Assembly (NCBI RefSeq): GCF_018139145.2
Contig: NC_059480.1
Span: 14,198,428 to 14,262,427 of the forward strand
Length of the DNA: 64,000 bases
DNA from: Gymnogyps californianus
Lineage: Eukaryota; Chordata; Aves; Accipitriformes; Cathartidae
Direction: 5' to 3'
A model generated the notes under the pieces. That model saw only the letters and a list, made by a program, of their open reading frames with translations. It ran no database searches and was not told the DNA's origin. Every line of letters starts with the position of its first letter. The stretch's first letter is position 1. The position numbers and the translations under genes were made by a program. Shown one piece after another: positions 1-13,243 of this stretch.

Positions 1-3000
1 TCAGGACAACAATAAATCACCAGTACTCTGTGTAGAGATTATTTATTGGAATTTTGAGACTCGTCTTGTTTTATAGCTGAAACAAAGCAAAGGTTAATTT
101 ATAGCTCATTTGTATTTTCCCTGCTTAAGCCTGTGCTCAACCAATTGTACTACTTCACTGTGGCTCAAGGGAAATTTTGCCACTGCTTTAATGGAAACAT
201 AATTGGTGACCTAGAACCTGTTCCTCTCTGGCATTACTCTGACTGTATTCATTTGAAATGGGTGGTGTGGATACTGGTGTAAAACTGCAGTAACACCCTG
301 GTGAAACAGGTCCTTGCATCCATGCAAATTGTGTAGATCTCAGTGAACTGAATATTCAGACTTTGTATTTATGCTCAGAAAGGGGAAAACATGCCCATAG
401 TTCATTCGCATAATAAATGTGATGGGAAAATAATTCTATGGGGACAAACATTGTTTGGTTTGTCATGAGACATACTTGACAGTTACTGCTTTGTCCCTTT
501 TGTGCTATTGCAATGCAGATATAAGATTGTGCCATAAATCTGAAAGACTGTTTTGCAAAGTTCGTATCTGTGTTTGCTACCTTTAATATTAATAGGAGAA
601 TATCTTTAAAGTGAGTAAATTGAGAAACTGGCTGAAACTATAGTTTATAAAAGAAGATTAGTGGGTTTAATATGCACTGGAGAGTAAAAGAAAAATCTTA
701 TTACTGTATGGAGAAATTACCTCATAAAGAAGCTAATACAGCAGGCTAGGGAGTAATTTTTAACAAGGTTTTTATGATGCACAAGTGTAGGCAAGTTAAT
801 GAACTTATCTTTCTAGTTATTTTCAGATTGTAACAATGCATTTCTTTTCAGTTCCTGTGCTTTAAAAAGTAAAACACATTTAATCACTTACAATAAAACT
901 AACTCATTAGTTTGATAAATCAAGTAAAATCCTGTACTGCTCCTGTTGTGGCAGTGCTGCTTAGAAACTAGATCAGGTGAAAACATTAAGTATAGAACAG
1001 AGCAAGCTACCAGGTTTACTCATTATTGGAATTAAAAAGTGTCACATTGACAGGGAATGTTCATTTTTGGAAAGACCTGCTCTGGTCTCAGTAACAGAAC
1101 TTAGGAAATAAAAACTAAAATAGGGACTCAGGCCAAGATTTTGTTTTAACAATTCCACTCTTTGCAAAATAGCCATGTGGTCTTTGACATTCATAAAACA
1201 GACATCTGAAGAATGTCACATCCAACAGCAAAGAAACCACAGGGGGGAGTTGGTAAATACAGAATGTCCATCTGTCAGCACCCCAGCATGGCATGCGTAG
1301 GTATTGTTTAGGAGGAGCATGTCCACATTTTTCTGCCCAAATGCAAAAGACAGACTGCTGAGTAAAACAGTTCAATCTTTATATTGATTAAAGAGATATG
1401 CTTTCCTACCATACAACAATGACTGTACTTGAAATTAATTCAGCAGCACTCTAAAGGAAAGACTGAAGGTTGTCAGACACTCACTGCAGGTTTTAATACA
1501 GATGTCCTAGAACAGAAATAATGTGGACATACCACAACAATTTGACACTACAATAGGGCATTTCATCAAGAGTTTATCAGAACCTCATCTAGACCACAAT
1601 CATGTAAGCCACAGTCATGTTGAATGTTAGCATTATTCACAGCTTCCATCGTGTCATGGGATGGGACAACCTTCCCAGAAGCACACTGAAGGGAAGAGAG
1701 GAGTGTGCTGAGAAAACAAGTTATTGCTGATCGACTAATTGACATAAACGGATAGGACGGCTGGGTTTCTCCTTTGCTGATGAGAACATTCTCCCACATA
1801 GATGTGGAAGAACTGTCTGCAAAGAGCAGCAGCAGGAAGCTTTCTGCTATTACAATACTCTGAGTGATGAGCAAGTTGCATACTGCTCAAGGCGTTCGAA
1901 TGTCTCCACACCCTTGTTAAATGTCACAGTCAGCAATCTTTACTGCACTGAACCAATTAATCTAAGAAAGCTTATGGTTGGTGGGAAACTGGAGCTGTAA
2001 TTATCACAGTGTATTTACCTTGAAGTGGAGAAGTATTGGTTTTCCCAAGTCACATTTTATGGTTTGCATACCGCTGATGAGCCAGTGAATACAGCTAAAA
2101 TGACTAATTTGCTATCTAGGGTTCACTGGTGTCTTTTTTTGTTCAAAGTAAATAACCTCAAATAGTTGTTCTGAGTTAGGGCGCATCTATATACTGTAGC
2201 AAGCACAGATCTGAATCTGGCTAGAGATATATAGAGAGGCCTATCTATCCATCTGTCTATAAAACCTTTGAAGGGCCTTTTGAAAGAATATCTATCTGAC
2301 TGATTTTCCTGCTTCCCCTTTCATGGTAGACTGTGCTTCTCTCTTTTTTGGGACCCAGGATAACACAATCTTAACTGAGTCCTCCTTTGAATCTTATCTC
2401 TCTACAGGTAATTTTGGCCTTGAGGGAAAAAAGTTCTCTCTTCCTTTACTTTTTTCCTCAAGAAAATTTTCTAGCTCTGAGAAAATGCTGTGAACTGCTA
2501 AAATGTGATATCTAAAAATATGTGCAGGACAATGAATACTATTTCCATCTTTCTGATTCTAAGATTCACTTTCCTCCATCCCTATCCTGCCTTAACCTAA
2601 ACATTTTGATGCTACATGTTTAATCTTCAGAGCTGACAATGGCTGTCTGGTATAGATGACCCCGAGCTTAAATTAAAACTCAAATTGTTCCTGAGTTCTA
2701 CCACATTCAAGCCACCTCAGTCATTAAGGTTGGTGTGACCTTGACTCTGGTGTTTGGAGCTGACCTCTCCAGGTGGTCGACACTGCAATTGCTGGATGAC
2801 CCTGAAGTCTATGCTTATATCAAAACGATGGTGATTCAGTCTAATAACTGACTTCTTGAGAAACAACTTCTTAAATCAGAATTGACTGGAAACTGAAATA
2901 AGCAGGTGAAGGAGGAGAATGGGAAAAGGATTGGTTTTTTGTTCACGGGGGTTTTGACTGTGTTAGCTGATCATAACATCCCAAGTTTATCTCCCTCTCA

Positions 3001-3660
3001 GCGACTTTGAACTGGTCAGTCAGTGAAAATTTTATATGAGGATGAGATCGCACCACCACCTTTGTCTCTCTGTGATGCATCTGTGCCCTTTATTTCAGCT
3101 TGACAAAGACTGGCCTCCAAAATATTTTCTGCTGAGTTAAAAAAGGAAACAAATTGTCGGTGATTTTTTCCCGAAATTAAAAAAAAAATCAGACACTGTG
3201 GATGCTGTGGAGTCAGATGCTGCTGATTAGCTAAAATGGACTTAGAAATATACAACCTTGATCTCAACCAGCTCCTACATGACTCCTTGTTCTTTGGGAT
3301 TGATTGCAAAAATAAATCAGTATTTTGCAGTAAGTATGTGCAAAATAAATCTTCTCAGTTTTCAAGAGCAGATCACAGGTATAGATGTATTATTTATTAT
3401 ATTTATTATAATATGTATTTATTCTACTCTCTATAAAATAACATTTTTACTGTAAAATATAAGTATCTGCAGCAGTGAGAAGGTAGTAGATATTGACCAT
3501 CTGTGATTGGAGAAACCCCCTCTGTCAGATCATGAATGGCATACTTGTTTGTAATGCTGAAACTTTACTGAAAGATTTCAGCTGTTTTTCTATATATGCC
3601 ATTGGAAACCAATAAAAAGGCAACACTGGTGTGGCTGGGATGAAAAAGTGTGTGAAGAGA
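1..3660. other. AT-rich non-coding DNA, no gene seen
   Basis: No exon, RNA gene or recognisable transposon is visible here on either strand. The open frames are under about 105 codons, have no recognisable motif and overlap one another. Small landmarks are a run of ATCTATC-type repeats near 2240-2300 and an AT-rich patch of TATTTATTATA type at about 3388-3440. The sequence reads as unique intergenic or intronic vertebrate DNA. Confidence 0.5.
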
Positions 3661-3662
3661 AT

Positions 3663-3713
3663 GGGCCAACTTCTGCTCTAGTAACCTTATGTAAATGCAA
3701 AGTAATTACAGTG
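3663..3713 (+). repeat. Half-copy relic of a palindromic MITE-like amniote repeat
   Basis: The stretch starts GGGCCAACTTCTGCTC and then has a GTAA...TGTAAATGCAAAGTAA pattern. This resembles one arm of a dispersed palindromic repeat found in reptile and bird genomes (arms of the GGGCCAGATTCTG...GTGTAAAT type). Only one arm is apparent and divergence is high. The assignment rests on recalled consensus, so it is tentative. Confidence 0.3.
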
Positions 3714-6700
3714 CAGACCAACAAGTTCCTCTAGATTTATGTCACTTCTTCTTTAGATCAGAACAGCATTTGGGGAAGATGCAATAATTCTAGTACAGCA
3801 TTTGCCCAGGAACAAATACTTTCATAGCCAAAAACCTCACTATGCCATTTTTTTCCACACTAGTGATTAAAGCAATAGATTCTTCTTTAGACTGTATAGA
3901 TTAACTAGTCAAGACATAGCTTTGAGAGAAACTTTAACAGCCCGGTTCCAAGACCAGCCATCCCTTCCAACAAAGAAAAGCCGCATAATAAGATCAGGTA
4001 GAAATGGCGCTTGAAGTATCACATGAACATGCTTTTACTTTCAAGTTTAATGGACTGAACTTGGACAGAAATATTGAAAACCAATCTTTTTTTGGTTTAT
4101 ATCTCAATATTTCTGCTCCAGAAAACAGGGATGTGCAAATAACTTCCCAATAAAATGAACACAACATCCAAGTAAACAAGTAAAGCAAAAAAGCTTTGCC
4201 TTGCTTTTTTGAACCTGCAAAAAATAACAAGTTCAATGTGAGAGGTGGGCAAAGCCTCTTCCCATCATTGTTTTGACCTGAACTTTTGCCTGTCCATGTT
4301 CAGAAGCAGATATACTGGTTTCCCAGGCACAAATTGTCCAGCATCATGGGAAAAATGGCAAACATTTTTCCACCAAAGTTCGCTCATGTTCTGAGAAGTG
4401 ATTACATCTGCTGGGCTTGCCTCATTTTTGCATATGTTTTGCACAAATAAGTCAGCTTCACTGGCTGAAACCTTCTCAGGAAATGAAATTCAAAGAGCTG
4501 TGTTAAAAGCTGTCATCAAAAATGTCAGGTCTCAGTTTGCAACAGGGGTTTGTTGACTTGCCCAAGTTCCCAGTGCACATGCTGGGGAGGTGAGGGGGAA
4601 GTTGTTTGTGGCATAGGTGGATGGTATGTGGGCTTACTCGGTGCAAGAAGGGAGCTGATGCCAGGCAATTTCATTGACTGCTCATCTCTAAATGGCATTA
4701 TTTATCTTGAAATATTAATGACCAAAGAAAAACATGAAATGCTGTGAGTTAATTTATTGTGTGCCCCATCTAAACTTGCAGTTACTCCCTCCTCGGTGAT
4801 CGAACCTTTCTGGTGTTGGAGAGGGGTTACTAACAAGACTCTTCCAGGGAACAGTTGGAGGCACCACTCGTACTTGCCAATTAGCCATCTGTCACTCTGT
4901 CTGATCACTTTGCAATAATGATACAGTAGTGATCAATTTTGTGATATTTCTGGTAGGGAAACCTGCTTGGGCTTTACCTTATAAGCCAAAGAGAGAAACA
5001 GCACCGCATCTTGGGAGAATGCCATGGAAATTGTGTTTTGTGTTGCACAATGTACTGCTGGAGTGCATTGTGTAGCAGGAAAAGCTGAGCCTGCAGAGTC
5101 AGATGGTTAGCTCTAGATCTAATGTTATCAGGAAAATGACTGCCAGTGGAAGGAATTTGTCGCATCAACACGGTGCCCAGGATAAGGCTGTCAGAAACCA
5201 AATGTGGAGCAAGGATAAGAAAACTTTTAACATCGAGTGCTATATAAGAATGGGCACAAGCCAGGGAATAAAAGTATGTACTCAGAAGAGGAGCACAGAG
5301 CAAACGTGAACTCAACCATTGTTAAAATGTAAGAGAACCTTCAGTATAGAATAAATCTAACATAAGAGTAGGAGACAGAAAAGTGCGAATTGCAAAAAGT
5401 CAGAAATGAAACGGTAACAGACATTCACGGCTCTGAAATCTCACTTCATGGACAGCAAAGGGAGACCTGCAAAGGACAGGTGGCCATGAAAAAATAAAAC
5501 CCTTTCATGGAAACTGTGCATCCATAGTAATGCAACATAAGGCAAAACCCACATTGTTCAGAGCGGTAGTAAGCATTGGATGGCCCAATACACCCTCTCC
5601 CTGGGTATCTGGAGCCCTCCTAGGGTGGTGGTGCTTTAGCCAGCAGGGCCTGACAGATGCTGTGGGGGGATGGGGGAGCCGCTTTAGTGAAATCTGATTC
5701 TTTATCTTGTTCTCCAGCTTTTCCTGATAAAACCAGTTTGGATGCAAGGGACAGCTGAGTGCTCTTGCCCCTGCCAGTAGGACCATGGCCAGGGCTCATC
5801 TCACTGCGGGGCGACCATCTGCTGCCACTTAACAACACAGGAAACCACCACTAAACAAAAGCATCCACTCCTACAGCATCCCACCTCCTGCAACAAAATG
5901 GAGGGGTAAAGGAAATGCTACTATATCAAATATGATTTACAACGAAGAGAGGGCAGCAAACACTGTAGGTAAGGTTATTGGCTAGGTTTCCCCCTGAATG
6001 CCACCAACAGGTACAAGGACATTATTATGAGGCTTAATACAGCCCAGGCAAACGAAGGGGAGCAAACAGCAACCGGGGTGGTGGAAGGATGGAGGGAGGG
6101 AGTGTGGCCTCTCCCATCTGCAGAGAAACCCCTCTGCTGTGATTAGATTTGATGTTGAGAGAGGCTAAGGCTGGTGTAGGAGCAGACAGGGCGATGCCTT
6201 TCAACAGTGTCACTCCTCAACAGTGCAGAATTTCCTGGGGATCCTCTGCATGCCCTGCATGGTATTTCGGTGTTTCTGTCAGTCCATGTACATGTTCACA
6301 TGCCATATTGCATTGCTGCCTGAATAAGGGATGCTGAACACATACTGTGAACTTCACTCATCCAGAGATTTGCCTGATTATATACCTACCCACCATGAAT
6401 TGGTTTTCTGCAGACTTTTCTTGCTTTTTTTCATGAGGAAATTTGAAATCTTTATTTTGAATCAATGCCATGGGAAAAATGTCCTTTTTTGTATGAGATT
6501 TGAAGTGAATAAAAAGGTATAACATTTGGTTTATTAAAAAACCCCTACTTAAACATGAGTTTTCTTTTTTAAAGAAATGTGAAAATTTTTGAACTGGTCA
6601 AAACTCATCTAGGATGTATGCCAGCAAAGAAATATATGGATATGAAGTTGCCAGCTCTACAACCATACCCATTTATTGCATTTTGACTTGACAATCAATC

Positions 6701-7960
6701 AGAGAGAAAAACAAAGGCTTTATTGTGGAAAAATATTAAAGCATATAGAACTTCCAAAGAAGGGGGTAAAAGGATGCAGATGCACACCCTGAACGCAGGG
6801 GAACACTCAGTTGCTTGCTAACATCATGTTCACCCAGAAAAACAAATCCTTCTAGAGGACAGACAGAGAACCTGAAACTTCTGGGAAGCAGACTGGTCTG
6901 CCAGGGGCATGTGAGGTGTTCCTGGGGAGGCCTATCTAGAAATGAGTTCTTCTGAGTGGCAAAACTTTATCAGGTGATCTGCATGAACAGAGGCTTTTCA
7001 GAAGCATCTTTTGGGTATTCTGGAGTGCCATTTAGCTCAGGTTTGGATTTATGACTTTCTTCTGACATAATTATCTGTCTCTCCTCTGAGGATAACGCTG
7101 AGATGATCCCAAGGCATGATGTGCCCTCAAATGCCATATAGGTGTTCCACTGGATGTACAGAGCAGGTCTTTGGGATGGGGGCCTGAAAGTATTGTACAG
7201 AAAAGAGAACACCTCAAGTGGCTAGCTTACTTTTGGCTTTCTTGCAGAAAGGGCATAGTAGGAAGTCAAGGTCTTTGGTTACCAGGTGTTTATTACCTGT
7301 GAAGCTGTTGAGTCAGTTCTACTTTTTGATTGCAACTTCTTAATTGTATCAAACAGTAAGGGCAGAAGCACCCCATTCAGCAGAAGAAAGAAATGTTCTA
7401 GGATAGAAATGCTGACAGCAAAACTCTAGGAACAGTAAAGATCTCAAGCTGGAGTTTATATTTTGCTGTTACGTTTTCAACTACTGCTGAAGACTATCCT
7501 CCCCACCCCCTTCGCCCCTCCAGAAAAGGATATGAGTTTGAAGTACAAGCTGGCTGTGCATTTGCCATTCAGACCAGGGTGGGAACTCCACCTGCTCACA
7601 GCCTTGCTCTGTTAAAAGCTACTAATCCTCAAAAACCTGACCTTTCTGCTTTTTTTTTCCATCTCTAATTTCCTGCATTCCTCACACTCTATTCTCTCTT
7701 TGTCTAGAAACTCATCTTGTTCTCTTTTGAACATACTGATTCATAAACATATGTTCTAAGTTACCTCTCTTGTCTTTGGTAACGTATTCCACATGCTTAC
7801 ATGCCATTTTATGAAATAGTTTTCTTTAACCTTTTTATTTGCCTTGATTTCCTAATGTTCAAAATATATTCTTTTCTTTCATGTTTTTTTCTTCATAAAT
7901 ATATTGTACAGCTAAACAATGATGATTTTAATCAAAACCAAAACCACTTCTTTGACACAT
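3714..7960. other. AT-rich non-coding DNA with modest GC-richer patches
   Basis: No coding exon can be supported. GC content rises locally at about 4540-4660 and 5480-5850, which gives overlapping short frames on both strands; this is a composition effect and not evidence of a gene. A pyrimidine-rich stretch lies at about 7500-7760. Otherwise I see nothing. Confidence 0.45.
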
Positions 7961-8010
7961 GAGGTTAAATTCTGTCCTTAGTTACATTTGTGTAACACTA
8001 AAGTAGAAAA
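7961..8010 (+). repeat. Half-copy relic of the same MITE-like repeat
   Basis: The stretch opens GAGGTTAAATTCTGTCCTTA and continues with GTTACATTTGTGTAACACTA. This is the same order of motifs as the relic near 3.7 kb: an ATTCTG...CTTAGTTACA block followed by TGTGTAA. Only one arm is recognisable. Assigned by pattern resemblance only. Confidence 0.3.
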
Positions 8011-11000
8011 AGATCTCCATTTTCACAGGATTTTAATTTTGGCAAATCACCTTACTTTATGGCTAAATCTTGACTTACAAAGTATCCAGGGGAAGCTGAG
8101 ATATATTAAAGTAATTTAGAAATTTATTTCTAAAATGACAAATTTAAAAATTATGTTCTGATATAGTCTAGTGGGTATTGTGTCTTCATCTGTGTGTGCA
8201 AGCATGCATATGTGTATGAACATGTGTTATATCTAAAGATAGCCATGCAAGCTGAATGTCCCAAACACAAATACTCTGCAGCTGAATTCTTGTCTTTTTT
8301 CATTAGTAAGAAGTTATTCAACTTTAATAATAAATGCACTTGGAATTGCAACAGGCAGAAAAATGTACAACATAGAATTTCATAAAAGCTTCATTAAAAA
8401 ATAAATAAAAAGCAGCAGCAAATAACCCAAACAAAATAAATTCAGTTTTTAAAATTCCTGCACAGATATGCTGCAGAGGGAGGGACATGCAAAGGCAGAA
8501 CAGAAAAAGGCCACTCCACATCCTAAGTATTAGCAGAAGATAGTAAAGTTGTATGAGTGTCACTGAAGGTGGAATTTGGTGTATTTTTTTCCTGGTAAAA
8601 CAGGAGTTAAACGATGTAATTGACCCTGCAAAAAGAGACACTGTATAACTCCAAGGGCTAAGCACCTTTCACTTAGAAGACCCAAGGACCAACAGATGAT
8701 TGAATAAGTTTATTAAGATTCAGTTAGCCTGTTTTGCTTAACTTTGCTGAAGTAGGTAGTCCAGTGCCTTTATAGCCTACTGTCTGCATACTTCAGTAAC
8801 AGGGACACTAATACTCTAAATTGGTCCTGTTGTCAAAAGCAACACTCAAGCAGATAACTTGCACAGCAGTAATTGTCTATTAAATGGCAATTGAAGTAAC
8901 TTACATGAATTTCTGCTAAGGAACACATAGGTTGCAACCTATGCTTCCATTTATCCAAATCCTATGTGAAACCAGTCTGAAATCCAATTAAATGAATATC
9001 TGATAAGAGAATGAAGCTATTAAATGCATAAAAATCTGCCAAAATGCAATGATTGCCTTACGAGTGAAATAAAATGTACTGAAAGGATAAACTTGTGGCA
9101 AACCAATTCATGGCATGTACTGAGCATGTTGTGGAACCCTCTCAAATGAATACGTGACAAAGGAATAAACACGAAAGAACTACACTGATTGTACACTAAG
9201 GCTGTGCATTTCAGAGAGATTCACCGTATTATCTTCCTTATTCATGTGGATAACAGGCTTACTTATGTCTTCAAAAATAATTCTTTCTATCAGACTGCAA
9301 CAATTCTAAGCATAGTGATAAATAGAAAGTATGAAAATGCTAATGTATAAGAGCTGGTGGAATTTTAAAGGATCAGGACTGAGCCAAATTTTTAGATGAG
9401 ATTGCTTGACATGGAAAAAGCCTCACCGAAGAAAAAAATGAACACAATAATCTGTGTATTGCATATTTATAGTTCAATAATTTGACTCTGAGATTTAAGA
9501 AAATCCGTATCAGAGGTTTTATCCCTGTTGTATAGCTTACATGGTTTTGGCATCCTTTGCAACTTATAGTTCATGAGCAACAATATCCAACAGATTTACA
9601 AGGTTTTTTTTTTTACACTTTACTGTAACTTAAATTTAAAACTGAAAGTTGAAGCATCAGCTGGCAAAACCTGCTCTTTGTCAGTCAAGTACAATATATG
9701 AAAAAATAGTATTATAATTTTTTATTTTTAAAAGGGACAATATTTTCTTAAAATTAAGATTAAAAGGATCAATCATCTAATATTCTCAACTTCTGGGGGG
9801 CACAAAAAGAGGCTATGTAAAAATTGTCTGTAGCCATACCTGTATCTCTATATAAAGAGCTAACATCAAAACATGCAAAATAGGGACAATTTGTTTACCA
9901 TACAAACTTTCATACAATGGAAAGGTTTTTTTTCCTTTAATGAACAATGTTTTTAAGGTGAATTACTAGATTATAATATCACATAACTGGCTATATGGCT
10001 TTGTGGCTTAGTATTTTTTTCCAGATGACAGAAAGTAGGACAATATTTATACCGGAAATGTCCTTGCTCATTTTTCCTATAGAAGTGGTTTGTATGTTTT
10101 GAAAATAACAGATGAATTTCCCAGAAGTATTTAGAGATAGCAGCAAAGCAAATATTTGCCTATTTATTATTAGAGAAAATGTTCCAAGTGGCTGGTAAGC
10201 AGAGCAGACTTCTGCTGGTTTGGATGTTGTAGCTCAAAGTGAGGTTTTAGCGAATGTTCTTGGAATAGAGCAGCATCTTTCTCAGAAAGGCTGGATTACC
10301 CAGAAGTTTTGTGTGCCACTCCTATACATTTTCAGATTTCAAATTAAGCTTTTTGTATCTATTCAGGCATAAGACAGACTTAATCAAGGGCATCTGTATA
10401 GTTTAAAAATTCCATTACTATTGTAGTGGTAAAATGGTCAGCCCAGGAACTGTATTTTAAGTGAGTAGATTAATTTTCTAGCTAGATGAAGACAATAGCA
10501 GTTTCTTAGTGCTTGCTAAGTACAAGTTTCTCTCCCTGGACTCATGGTGTTGACTCACTGTTCTCACAGATTTCAGCAGCTCTCATCACTTTCCTTTATT
10601 CCAGAGAATATCCAGCCCCCCTGATCATACCTCTAATGCATCACTGTTTCATGATGAACGTGAAATCCCTGGGACTCCATAAGACTTAAGGGCTGGATCT
10701 GCTGGTCATGACTGTGTGGAGCTGGACACCAGCAGGCTACTGATGGGCGAAAGCCTCATTAACACATCTCTCAGGCTCCACACTTCATGCTTTGTTGTCA
10801 TCAAATGTATGAAACAATGAAGTTCATGGTCAGGTATTCTGAATTTAGATTGCAGAAAACCATCATTCAATATATGTAGGTTTCCTGCCTTCTCCAAAAG
10901 ATGCATTCATTGCCCATATTATATTCTGGATTTCATGGTGTCCATGAACCAGAAAAGGCTGTATCTCATGGTATATTTCTACTGCCCCCATACTGCATAG

Positions 11001-11705
11001 CAGCTCAAGTTCTGACAGAAGCCCCACATCAATAAACCATGCATGAAGAACTGCACTGTAGAAATAGGTAACACAATGTCAGGTGGAGTGCCATGAGTTT
11101 CTGCTACAGTTTGGAAACATCAGAGTAGGCAAATGTTCCTGGAAGCATGAGTAGATCACAGGGTGACTATGAGCCACAAATATGATACAGGCAAATGCAT
11201 TCTTGTGTGTCAGGCAAGATATTTCCATAGGAAAGGCAAACATTGTGCAATACCCTGGTGAGAACTCACATGTATCACCATGTACCTTTCTCCTTCCTCA
11301 GGTTCAAGAAAGATAAATTCCATCTAGGATGAAAGCAAACAAAGACTAAGCAGTTGATTAGGGGCATGGAGAGCCTGTAGAAGACAACTAGAAGGAACAA
11401 GAGAAAGGCTGAGAGGGCTACCGTAACTTTCAAGAAAGATATCAAGGATGAAGGCCAAAGGAAGAAAAGAGCTATTAAAGTGCAAGGAAAAAGATGGTCA
11501 AGAACAGAAACCAATTCAGTCCCTCTTTCCAAGAGGAAGACCACACCATCGACAGTGTAGTAGCAAATGTCACTTGGTGCATTGATAAGGAATGGTGAGG
11601 AAATCCTGCATGCTCTCTACGTCTCTGCAGAGTTCATGCCGAGGGAAGCAAACCCTTTCTTTCACCTCTGGCATCCCCACAACCAAATGAATGCCTATGG
11701 TATAA
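8011..11705. other. AT-rich non-coding DNA, no gene seen
   Basis: No exon or RNA gene is recognised. The longest frame is 113 codons (8324-8665, minus strand), mostly hydrophobic because of T-rich composition on that strand, with no motif. A perfect 18-bp palindrome lies at 8926-8943 and an imperfect hairpin at about 10924-10955 (arms TTCTGG...CATGG / CCATGAACCAGAA). Otherwise ordinary unique sequence. Confidence 0.45.
8926..8943. repeat. Perfect 18-bp palindrome
   Basis: The 18 bases CATAGGTTGCAACCTATG equal their own reverse complement, and the symmetry stops exactly at both edges. The core TTGCAA resembles a C/EBP half-site pair and GGTTGCAACC an RFX-like half-site pair. Function is unknown; a palindrome this long may occur by chance about once in several genomes' worth of 64-kb windows, so it is noted without a functional claim. 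Confidence 0.6.
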
Positions 11706-11719
11706 ATGCCCTTATATAC

Positions 11720-12500
11720 ACAGCCTCAACGTACAGATGAATTTACAGTGACACCCAGCAGCTGTGCCCAGTGCATGGCCACCAAGGGCAGGGATAGCCC
11801 CCTGGGCCTCCTGAGCACAGGGACTGCCTCAGGGCCAGCACCCCAAAAGCCTTCCTCCGAAGGATGCCGGACAACGGGGCAACAGGCAGGGGTGCAGCAG
11901 CAGGGCTGTGGGGGGCCCCATCACCCCCATGTCACAGTGCCACCACCCGGCAACACAGCAGTCACAATGCCCCAGGGCAGGATAAAGGGGGCATCCTCCT
12001 GTGTCCCACTGCCAACCTACCTGGCTTCACCATCAGGACAGAGCTGGCCTAGGGGCAGCCCAAAGACATCTGAGAGGAGCCAGTGGAATTACTTGGAGGG
12101 GGCAGAGGGAGGAAGACGGGAGGCTGGACGAGGCTGCTGGAGATGAGAAGAACCACCAGCACCTGGAGGTACCCAGGGCTATCAGGCCTTTTCAGCTGGC
12201 TAGCAGTGGCAAGACCAAGGGAACTTGAGGAGCACTGCAGAGCTCGCCATCCTCATACCCTGTGGAACCAGAGGCAGCAGCCATAAGAAGTGGGATGCAC
12301 AGATGTTGCTAGCAGTCCCAGTGCTTTGGAGCACCCACTGGTGTCCTGCCAGGCACAGGAAGGATTCTTGCCCCCAAGGTGGATCAGGCTGGGGGCATTT
12401 GGCCACTCTCAGAAGCCTCTGAGATGGCTCCAGGTTGAGGGAGGAAAGGGGATGGGCAGTGCTAGCATCTCCTGGGAGGCGTGACCAGCCTGTGGGATGA
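11720..12500. other. GC-rich non-coding block upstream of a tandem array
   Basis: Base composition shifts abruptly from AT-rich to GC-rich at about 11720. Several overlapping open frames on both strands (up to 146 codons, at 11706-12146) follow from scarcity of stop codons in GC-rich DNA. They are proline-, glycine- and glutamine-rich and hold no recognisable domain. CpG is not conspicuously enriched, so this does not look like a CpG-island promoter. Around 12357 a GGAAGGATTCTTGCCCCCAA stretch resembles the opening of the 176-bp units downstream, suggesting a degenerate earlier copy. The block is probably an old repeat or a decayed duplicated segment. Confidence 0.4.
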
Positions 12501-12554
12501 GGAGGCAGGTCTTGCTCACATGCTCAGGGAATAGCCGATCACCAGCTCTGGGGT

Positions 12555-13243
12555 CAGGAAGGAATTTTCCGCTGGGGCAGATTGGCACTGGTCCCCGGGG
12601 TTTTTTTGCCTTCCTCTGCAGCATTGAGCACGGCCTCTTGTCAGGCCTCCTCTGGTCCATTTTGGCTAGGTTACTGCCTGCTGCTCATGCACCATGAAGA
12701 TGGCCTTTTATGCCCTGTAGCCAGGGGAGGCAGGCTTTTTTTCCTCCAGGGTGGGCCAGCAACGGCCCCCGGGGGTTTTTTGCCTTCTTCTGCAGCATTG
12801 AGCACAGCCCCTTACTAGGGCTCCTTTGGACCATTTTGGCTAGGTGCCTGCTGCTTATGCTCATCTCCACAAAGGTGGGCCTCGTGCCTCGCATCTGGGG
12901 GGAGGAAGCTTTCTTTGCCCCCAGGGTGGGCCCCCAGGGTGGTCCCTGGGGGCTGCTTCTTCTCCTCTGTAGCACTGAGCACAGCCCCTTGTCAGGCCTC
13001 CTCTGGTCCATCTTGGCTTGGTTCTTGCCTGCTGCTCATGCACCATGAGGGTACCACTTGTGCCCTGCATCCGAGGAGAGGAAGGCTTTTTTTCTCCCAG
13101 GGCGGACTGTCACTGGTCCCCTGGGGTTTTTTTTGCCTTCCTCTGCAGCATTGAGCACGTCCACTTGCCAGGGCTCCTGTGGGCCACTTTGGCTATGTTC
13201 TTGGCTGCTCCTCTTGCACCACCAAGGCACCATTTGTGCCCTG
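12555..13243 (+). repeat. Tandem array, about four units of 174-177 bp, GC-rich
   Basis: A landmark GCATTGAGCA (GCACTGAGCA in unit 3) recurs at 12621, 12795, 12972 and 13148, giving periods of 174, 177 and 176 bp. Each unit has the order GGAAGGC-T-run, CCCCAGGG(T/C)GG, a GGTCCCCNGGGG-T-run, GCCTTCCTCTGCAGCATTGAGCAC, a CTCCTNTGGNCCATTTTGGCT block, then CTGCTGCTCATGCACCA (shown in parts). Units differ by substitutions and small indels, so the array is old. The opening of unit 1, with its lead-in from about 12495, resembles an interspersed repeat I have seen in turtle and bird genomes; its class is not determined here. Overlapping frames of up to 172 codons run through the array but change frame between units, so they are not read as a gene. 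Confidence 0.8.

Noticed and set aside
11706..12146. 146-codon plus-strand open frame in the GC-rich block
   Set aside because: Low-complexity Pro/Gly/Gln/Ser composition, no domain, and other frames on the same strand overlap it. Scarcity of stop codons in GC-rich DNA is sufficient.
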